Made by a program: the position numbers and the translations under genes
Shown here: positions 14,674 through 19,429 of the stretch, piece by piece
Numbering within the stretch: the stretch's first letter is position 1
Layout: every line of letters begins with the position of its first letter
Assembly (NCBI GenBank): GCA_023391005.1
Contig: JAEWBS010000139.1
Span: 1-19,429, forward strand
Direction of reading: 5' to 3'
DNA from: Bacillota bacterium
Lineage (GTDB): Bacteria; Bacillota; Clostridia; Oscillospirales; Ruminococcaceae
DNA: 19,429 bases
The notes under the pieces: generated by a model
Told to the model about the DNA's origin: nothing
Seen by the model: the letters and a program-made list of their open reading frames with translations, nothing else
Database searches by the model: none

Positions 14674-17600
14674 CACCAACTGGACCGAAGAGCAACGCCG
14701 CGCCATCGAAGCGCGCGGGCATACCGTTTTAGTCTCAGCCGCCGCGGGCAGCGGCAAGACCGCCGTACTCACCGAGCGGGCGGTGCGACGCATGCTCGAC
14801 GCACAAGCACCCATCGACGCCGACCGCCTGCTCGTCGTCACCTTCACCCGCGCCGCCGCACAGGAGATGAAGCAGCGCATGCTGCAAAAGTTGGCCGAAT
14901 ACATTACCGCGAATCCGCTTGATACGGCGGCACGCCGCCAGCGCCAGCTTTTAGATCGCGCGGTCATCGGCACGCTCGACGCGCTGTGCCTCAATCTTTT
15001 GCGCGAAAACTGGCAGCTGCTCGGGCTTCCGGCGGCGTTTCGTGTCGGAGACGTGCAGGAGCTCGACGCCATGCGCGAGCAGGCGGTGGATGCAGCGCTT
15101 GAAGCCGCCTATTCCGACCGCGGCGACGCGGCGTTTGGCGACTTAACCGAGTTGCTCTCACAAAAGCGGGGCGACCAGAGTCTGGCGGGTACCGTTCTGA
15201 GGGTGCTTGATTTTGCGCGCACCCACCCATTTTACACCGACTGGCTCGATGAAAAGCTTCAAGCGTACGAAGGCGGTGAGAATCCCGCCCAAAGCGTGTG
15301 GGGGGATATCCTGCTGCAATATGCAGCCGAGTCGGCGCACCAGTGCCTGCGCGATACGCACGTGACGCTTGAAGAATTGCGTCAGGAGGCCGATTTTGTC
15401 AATTACCTTCCGGCGTTTGAGGGCGACGCGCTATTTTTTACAACCCTTTGCCCCGTGCTGGAACGCGGCGACTGGGATGAGGCCGCCGCGCTGCTGCGCG
15501 GCTTTAAAGCTGTGCCGCTCAAGGCGGCTAAGCGCGACGCCGACCCTGAGCGCAAAGCGCATTTTCAGCGCCTGCGCACCCGCCACAAGGAGATGGTCGA
15601 GACGCTGCGCGATAAAGCGCTGTCGGCCAGCCTTTTGGAGTTCTCAGAGGATATCGCCGACTTGCTGCCCAAGCTGCGCCGCCTGTTCGCGCTGGTCAAG
15701 GATACCGACAGCCGCCTGCTCGAACAAAAGCGCGCGTCGGGCATCTTCGACTTCTCCGACCTCGCGCAGTTTGCGGCCGGGCTGCTCATGGCGCGCGACG
15801 CGCAGGGAAATTTACATAAAACACCGCTGGCCGAGACGATCGGCGCGCGCTTTGACGAGATTATGGTCGATGAATATCAGGACGTCAACGCCGTGCAGGA
15901 TATGATTGTCACGGCGCTTTCAAACGGTAAGAATCTGTTCATGGTCGGTGACGTCAAGCAGAGCATCTACCGCTTCCGTCAAGCGCAGCCCGATATTTTT
16001 CTGCGCCGTAGCGCCGAATATGCCCAAAACAGCGACCCGGGAGCCCCCGAGCTGATCACGCTGAGCGGCAACTTCCGTAGCCGCGGCGAGATTACCCACG
16101 CGGTCAATCGCATCTTTGAGCCGCTGTTTTCAAAGCGGATCGGCGAGCTTTTCTACGACGCGGGGCACCGGCTCAACGCGCTGGCAGCCTATCCGCCGGC
16201 AGACGGCGCGGGCGCGCAATTCCATCTGCTCGAGCAGGGTGGACTTAACGCGGGTGACGCCGCCGAGGCCGAGGCGCGGTATGTGGCGCGCGAAATCACC
16301 CGACTGATAGCAAGCCGCGCGCCGGTAACCGACAAGGGGGTTCTTAGAGAAATTCGCGCGGGGGATATCGCAATTTTGCTGCGCTCGCCCAAGTCGCAGG
16401 CCGATATTTACCGACGCGCGCTTGAAGATGCGGGTGTCGAGGCGTTTGCACAGCTCGAAAGCGGCTTTTTAGAAAGCTTCGAGATCACGGCGGCGCTCAA
16501 TCTGCTGCGTGCGCTTGATAACCCGACGCTGGATATTGAACTCATCGGCGCGATGCTGTCGCCGATCTTCGGCTTTGACGACGACGCGCTCGCTAAAATC
16601 CGCCTGCGGTCGCCCGAGGGGCATTTTTATCCCGCCGTCAAAAAAGCGGCGGAAACCGACGCTGATTGCCACATGTTTTTAGAGACGTTTGAGCACTTGC
16701 GGCGGCGGGCTTTAACAGTAGGCGCCGCTGAGCTGATCACCGAGGCGGTCGAAACCACCGGTTTTGACCTGTTCTGCCGCGCCATGCAGGGGGGCGCGCA
16801 GCGGTTTGCCAATCTTTTGCTGCTCGCGCAGTACGCCGAGCAGTACCACCAGAACGGCCACCGGGGCCTCTCGGCCTTTTTGCGCATCATCGACCGCGCG
16901 ACGCAAGGCGGCGATCTTGCCCCCGCCTATGTGGGCGAGCAGCAGAACGCCGTCTTTATCACAAGCATTCATAAATCCAAGGGGCTTGAGTGGCCGGTCG
17001 TGTTCTTGTGCCAGTCGGGGCGGGACCACAGCTTTTACCGCAACGATTTAATCCGCCCGACGCTACTGCACTCCGAGCTCGGCTTTGCCTGCGTTAGGCG
17101 CGACGCCGAGCGCCGACAGCAGTTCGTCTCGGTGCCGCTCGGCGCGGTGCGCATCGAGAGCGAGCGCGCCATGCTCTCGGAAGAGCTGCGCATTCTCTAT
17201 GTTGCGGCCACCCGCGCGCGCGAGCGGCTGATGATCACCGGTACAATGAAAAAAGCGCTCGAGACGGCGGAGGCGCTCTCGCCCGACGGCAGTGTGCCGT
17301 CCCCCGCACAGGTGCGCGCCTGCAAAAATTACGCCGAATGGCTGTTGCTGGCGCTGGGCCGCTACGGCGACGCGGCGCAGGCGCTGCGCTCGGGACAGTC
17401 GTTAGGGCAAATCGCGCTGCATTTTGATTTTTTAGAGGGCGGGGCTAGCGCACCATTGCTACCCGCTGAGCAGGCGGATCAGCAAAGCCTGTTCAGCGTC
17501 GCTACAGCACCGCTGCCCCCCGTCGACGATGCGTTGACCGACGCGCTGTCGCGGCGGCTGGCGTTTGAATACCCGTTTGCCAAAGCGGTCAAAACGCCTG

Positions 17601-18214
17601 CCAAGCTGGCAGTTTCCCAGTTGACCCACCCCGCGCATGACGCATTCCGTTTTGCCAAAAAGCCTGCCTTCGCGCTCGAATCGGCCGCCTCGGGCAGCGA
17701 GCGGGGTACGGCGGTGCACGCCTTTATGCAGTACTGCGATTATGCGGCGGCAAAGCTAAACGCTGCCGCCGAGCTGGCGCGGCTTAGAAACGCGGGCATT
17801 TTGACCGTGCGGCAGGCTGAATTGGTGGCGCTGGACAAAATAGAACAGTTTTTTGAAAGCGCACTGGCACAGCGCATTTTTGCCGCTAAAGAGATTTTGC
17901 GCGAATTTGCCTTCATGGTCAGCGCCGCAGCCTGCGCCTCGACTTGTGACCTCGCCGCCGAAAACGGCGAAGCGCCAATGCTGCAGGGCATAGCCGACTG
18001 CATTTTGCTTGAAGCTGATCACGCGGTGGTCATTGATTACAAAACCGACCGCGTCGGGGACGTTGAGACGCTGCGCGCGCGCTACGCCGGGCAGCTGGCG
18101 CTTTACCGCGAGATGCTCGCCACGGTGCTGCCGGTGCCTGTCACCGAATGCATTATCTGGTCGTTCGCGCTCGGCTGCGAGATCGACGTTGGGCAATTTT
18201 GCGCGGCTTTTTAA
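14663..18214 (+). CDS. addA: ATP-dependent helicase/nuclease subunit AddA
   Basis: AddA is a UvrD/SF1A helicase fused to a RecB-family nuclease. It pairs with AddB in double-strand break repair. The 1183-residue protein shows the SF1A motifs in order: Walker A AAAGSGKT (26-33), Walker B MVDEYQDVN (401-409), motif III GDVKQSIYRFRQAQPDIF, motif V SIHKSKGLEWP (768-778), and motif VI LYVAATRARERL (845-856). The C-terminal nuclease has LQGIADC (D1112) and VIDYKTDR (D1125, K1127). Translation from ATG 14663 begins inside addB (11-nt overlap), with the GGGGGG-type Shine-Dalgarno at about 14649-14654. The overlap indicates coupled synthesis of the two subunits. Nothing is missing from the motif set. 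Confidence 0.97.
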   Translation: MANSTNWTEEQRRAIEARGHTVLVSAAAGSGKTAVLTERAVRRMLDAQAPIDADRLLVVTFTRAAAQEMKQRMLQKLAEYITANPLDTAARRQRQLLDRAVIGTLDALCLNLLRENWQLLGLPAAFRVGDVQELDAMREQAVDAALEAAYSDRGDAAFGDLTELLSQKRGDQSLAGTVLRVLDFARTHPFYTDWLDEKLQAYEGGENPAQSVWGDILLQYAAESAHQCLRDTHVTLEELRQEADFVNYLPAFEGDALFFTTLCPVLERGDWDEAAALLRGFKAVPLKAAKRDADPERKAHFQRLRTRHKEMVETLRDKALSASLLEFSEDIADLLPKLRRLFALVKDTDSRLLEQKRASGIFDFSDLAQFAAGLLMARDAQGNLHKTPLAETIGARFDEIMVDEYQDVNAVQDMIVTALSNGKNLFMVGDVKQSIYRFRQAQPDIFLRRSAEYAQNSDPGAPELITLSGNFRSRGEITHAVNRIFEPLFSKRIGELFYDAGHRLNALAAYPPADGAGAQFHLLEQGGLNAGDAAEAEARYVAREITRLIASRAPVTDKGVLREIRAGDIAILLRSPKSQADIYRRALEDAGVEAFAQLESGFLESFEITAALNLLRALDNPTLDIELIGAMLSPIFGFDDDALAKIRLRSPEGHFYPAVKKAAETDADCHMFLETFEHLRRRALTVGAAELITEAVETTGFDLFCRAMQGGAQRFANLLLLAQYAEQYHQNGHRGLSAFLRIIDRATQGGDLAPAYVGEQQNAVFITSIHKSKGLEWPVVFLCQSGRDHSFYRNDLIRPTLLHSELGFACVRRDAERRQQFVSVPLGAVRIESERAMLSEELRILYVAATRARERLMITGTMKKALETAEALSPDGSVPSPAQVRACKNYAEWLLLALGRYGDAAQALRSGQSLGQIALHFDFLEGGASAPLLPAEQADQQSLFSVATAPLPPVDDALTDALSRRLAFEYPFAKAVKTPAKLAVSQLTHPAHDAFRFAKKPAFALESAASGSERGTAVHAFMQYCDYAAAKLNAAAELARLRNAGILTVRQAELVALDKIEQFFESALAQRIFAAKEILREFAFMVSAAACASTCDLAAENGEAPMLQGIADCILLEADHAVVIDYKTDRVGDVETLRARYAGQLALYREMLATVLPVPVTECIIWSFALGCEIDVGQFCAAF

Positions 18215-18287
18215 AGAATCCTCATTTTGCGCCCGGGAATTTTCGTCCGGCTTTTCGCCGTCTGGCGCGGCATTAAAGGCGTGTCGC

Positions 18288-18309
18288 ATGCGGTTGCGCA
18301 TAAATTTTT
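18288..18309 (+). terminator. Possible weak terminator after addAB
   Basis: ATGCG (18288-18292) and CGCAT (18297-18301) form a 5-bp stem with loop GTTG, followed by AAATTTTT. It lies between addA and the infC promoter, where a terminator is expected. The stem is short, so confidence is low. Confidence 0.4.
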
Positions 18310-18363
18310 GCTATATAAAATTTATTTTAAAGCGCGGTGTCGGCAAATTTCTTTTAAAAACAG

Positions 18364-18392
18364 TTGACTTCTATAACCCGAGCTGCTATTAT
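18364..18392 (+). promoter_or_regulatory. Strong sigma-A promoter of infC-rpmI-rplT
   Basis: TTGACT (18364-18369) and TATTAT (18387-18392) are 17 nt apart. TGC immediately before the -10 makes it an extended type. The predicted start is close to A18401. This is the best promoter in the window, as expected for a translation operon. Confidence 0.8.
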
Positions 18393-18469
18393 ATATCGGT
18401 ACAACAAAGCGGAACATTAAATGTTCTCACCTGTACGCCTGATGCGTACATGGTCAATAGCAGCACGGC

Positions 18470-18489
18470 ACAGCTTTAGAGCTGTTTTT
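18470..18489 (+). terminator. First terminator-like hairpin in the infC leader
   Basis: ACAGCT (18470-18475) pairs with AGCTGT (18480-18485) over TTAG, followed by TTTT and then GTTGT. The stem is only 6 bp. Since its U-rich tail can pair with the transcript 5' end, it may instead be one arm of a junction. Confidence 0.45.
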
Positions 18490-18501
18490 GTTGTCTTTGA
18501 T

Positions 18502-18536
18502 TGGGTGTGGAACAAAACGTTTCGCACCCACTTTTT
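18502..18536 (+). terminator. Attenuator terminator before infC
   Basis: TGGGTGTG (18502-18509) pairs with CGCACCCA (18523-18530), an 8-bp stem with one G-U pair and a 13-nt loop. It is followed by CTTTTTATTT and then the infC Shine-Dalgarno at 18546. A terminator directly ahead of a gene and downstream of its promoter implies regulated termination. Confidence 0.7.
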
Positions 18537-18559
18537 ATTTGTAACGGAGGTGCTTGAAC

Positions 18560-19081
18560 ATTAGCGTTAAGGAACTACTCATAAACGAGGATATCAAGGA
18601 TAAAGAAGTCAGGGTGATCGGCGCAGATGGCGAGCAGTTGGGCATCATGGATATCCGTGAGGCGCAGCGGCTGTCTATCGAGCAAAATCTTGATCTGGTT
18701 AAGATTGCCTCACAGGCCACGCCGCCGGTTTGCCGCATTATGGACTACGGCAAATATCGGTTTGAGCAGGCTAAAAGAGATAAGGAAGCCCGTAAAAACC
18801 AAAAGATTATTGAAACAAAAGAAATCCGCCTTTCGCTTAACATCGATATCGGCGATTTCAATACAAAGGTTAAACAGGCGGCCAAGTTCCTTGCCGAGGG
18901 TAACAAGCTGAAGGTTTCGATCCGCTTTCGCGGCCGAGAAATGGCACATCCCGAAATCGGGCTTGGGGTCATGGATCGGTTTGCAAAGGCGATTTCGGAC
19001 TGCGGCAATATAGAAAAGGCCGCCAAGTTTGAGGGCCGCCACATGCTGATGTTTGTCGCCTCAAAACAACCTGCGAAGTAA
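18560..19081 (+). CDS. infC: Translation initiation factor IF-3
   Basis: IF3 binds the 30S subunit, prevents premature 50S joining and proofreads the start codon. The protein, 173 residues from the chosen start, has the N-terminal domain with LLINEDIKDKEVRVI and the signature PPVCRIMDYGKYRFEQ. A lysine/arginine-rich linker follows, then the C-terminal domain with IRFRGREMAHPEIG and EGRHMLMF. I place the start at ATT 18560. GGAGGTG (18546-18552) is 7 nt upstream, and the product then begins M-SVKELLINED, which lines up with other IF3 N termini. The in-frame TTG at 18554 is only 3 nt from GGAGG. AUU starts in infC are known in E. coli and Geobacillus and allow autoregulation. rpmI follows after 23 nt. 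Confidence 0.96.
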   Translation: MSVKELLINEDIKDKEVRVIGADGEQLGIMDIREAQRLSIEQNLDLVKIASQATPPVCRIMDYGKYRFEQAKRDKEARKNQKIIETKEIRLSLNIDIGDFNTKVKQAAKFLAEGNKLKVSIRFRGREMAHPEIGLGVMDRFAKAISDCGNIEKAAKFEGRHMLMFVASKQPAK

Positions 19082-19104
19082 AATTATTTGGGAGGAAATA
19101 TAAG

Positions 19105-19302
19105 ATGCCGAAGATCAAGACCCATTCGGGCGCCAAAAAGCGCTTCAAGCTGACCAAAACCGGAAAGGTTAAGCGCGCCTGTGCGTTCAAGCGCCACATC
19201 CTGACCAAGAAGGATACCAAGCGTACCCGCAGACTGCGCCAGGGCGCCATGACCGACGCGACCAACGTCAAGGCCATCAAGCTCCTGATTCCTTATAAGT
19301 AA
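19105..19302 (+). CDS. rpmI: 50S ribosomal protein L35 (bL35)
   Basis: This 65-residue, strongly basic protein of the large ribosomal subunit begins MPKIKTHSGAKKRFKLT and ends IKLLIPYK, the standard bL35 pattern, with RTRRLRQG in the second half. ATG 19105 follows GGGAGGAAA at 19090-19098. It is the middle gene of the conserved infC-rpmI-rplT operon, and in Firmicutes it is co-repressed by bL20. Length is normal. Confidence 0.97.
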   Translation: MPKIKTHSGAKKRFKLTKTGKVKRACAFKRHILTKKDTKRTRRLRQGAMTDATNVKAIKLLIPYK

Positions 19303-19340
19303 ACCATTACAATAATAACAACCCAACGGAGGTATAAAAT

Positions 19341-19429
19341 ATGGCTCGTGTTAAGGGCGCTATGATGACTAGAAAGCGCAGAAAAAAGGTATTAAAGCTT
19401 GCCAAGGGCTATTTTGGCGGCAAGAGCAG
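19341..19429 (+). CDS. rplT: 50S ribosomal protein L20 (bL20), 5' part only
   Basis: ATG 19341 follows GGAGGT (19328-19333) and opens a frame reading MARVKGAMMTRKRRKKVLKL and then AKGYFGGKS, the typical N terminus of bL20. The window ends after 29 codons, so about three quarters of the gene is outside. bL20 is essential for early 50S assembly and in Firmicutes represses its own operon by binding the infC leader, annotated here at 18401-18540. Confidence 0.95.
   Translation, partial: MARVKGAMMTRKRRKKVLKLAKGYFGGKS

Larger units (their letters stand above)
18401..18540 (+). ncRNA. infC operon leader, candidate L20-type attenuator
   Basis: The predicted 5' end ACAACAAA (18401-18408) is an exact complement of TTTGTTGT (18487-18494). 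This helix would enclose three hairpins: GAACAT/ATGTTC (18412-18426), TGTACGC/GCGTACA (18432-18450) and ACAGCT/AGCTGT (18470-18485). A second terminator-like stem follows at 18502-18536. In Firmicutes bL20 represses infC-rpmI-rplT through transcription attenuation in such a leader (L20 leader). The assignment here rests on position and pairings, since I could not compare with the family model. Confidence 0.6.

Noticed and set aside
18009..18479. 156-codon frame across the end of addA and the infC promoter
   Set aside because: Its first half is an alternative frame of addA and the second half runs through the promoter and leader; no ribosome binding site.
1..19429. Mobile elements, CRISPR arrays, tRNAs, rRNAs
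   Set aside because: No transposase, integrase, regularly spaced repeats, cloverleaf or rRNA-like sequence is visible. All long frames correspond to core cellular genes.

Overview
The window looks like a chromosomal segment of an endospore-forming Clostridia-type Firmicute, probably a GC-leaning lineage such as the Oscillospiraceae/Ruminococcaceae. The lineage is an inference. The support is the presence of spo0A and spoIVB, an AddAB pair instead of RecBCD, separate secD and secF, a DUF421-DUF4363 pair, strong GGAGG ribosome binding sites throughout, and coding regions rich in G/C third positions separated by AT-rich spacers. I see no integrase, transposase, phage gene, CRISPR array, tRNA or rRNA, so this reads as core chromosome and not as an island.

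Layout. 1-2490: secD-secF translocase operon (1-nt overlap) ending in a strong terminator. 2589-4297: a ZIP-family metal transporter and a TIM-barrel sugar isomerase/epimerase-like protein. 4298-5640: a 441-bp spacer, a 94-residue protein of unknown function preceded by a perfect 10-bp inverted repeat, then nrdR with its own promoter and a perfectly palindromic terminator. 5684-6776 (minus strand): a two-gene DUF421-DUF4363 membrane operon with its own promoter and terminator. 7221-8453: spoIVB, the sporulation signalling protease. 8615-9787 (minus strand): a Gfo/Idh/MocA oxidoreductase inserted between spoIVB and spo0A. 10351-11130: spo0A, with candidate sigma-H-like and sigma-A-like promoters upstream and a strong terminator downstream. 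11377-18214: addB-addA (11-nt overlap), the helicase-nuclease that processes double-strand breaks. 18364-19429: infC-rpmI-rplT (IF3, bL35, bL20; rplT is cut by the window end), with a strong promoter and a structured leader resembling ribosomal-protein L20 autoregulation.

How the genes work together. SpoIVB and Spo0A belong to the same developmental programme: Spo0A~P triggers sporulation entry, and SpoIVB later signals from forespore to mother cell to activate sigma-K. infC, rpmI and rplT form the conserved translation operon that bL20 represses in Firmicutes. AddA and AddB act as a heterodimer, and SecD and SecF as one membrane complex.

No wholly new system is evident. The most noteworthy points are: (i) a Lys-to-Arg change in the invariant KPF motif of the Spo0A receiver domain; (ii) the infC leader, where the predicted 5' end of the transcript is complementary to a U-rich stretch about 85 nt downstream, with a second terminator before infC; (iii) strong evidence that infC starts at an AUU codon; (iv) the interrupted spoIVB-spo0A neighbourhood and the possible dual spo0A promoters; (v) a perfect inverted repeat against the ribosome binding site of the small unknown gene.
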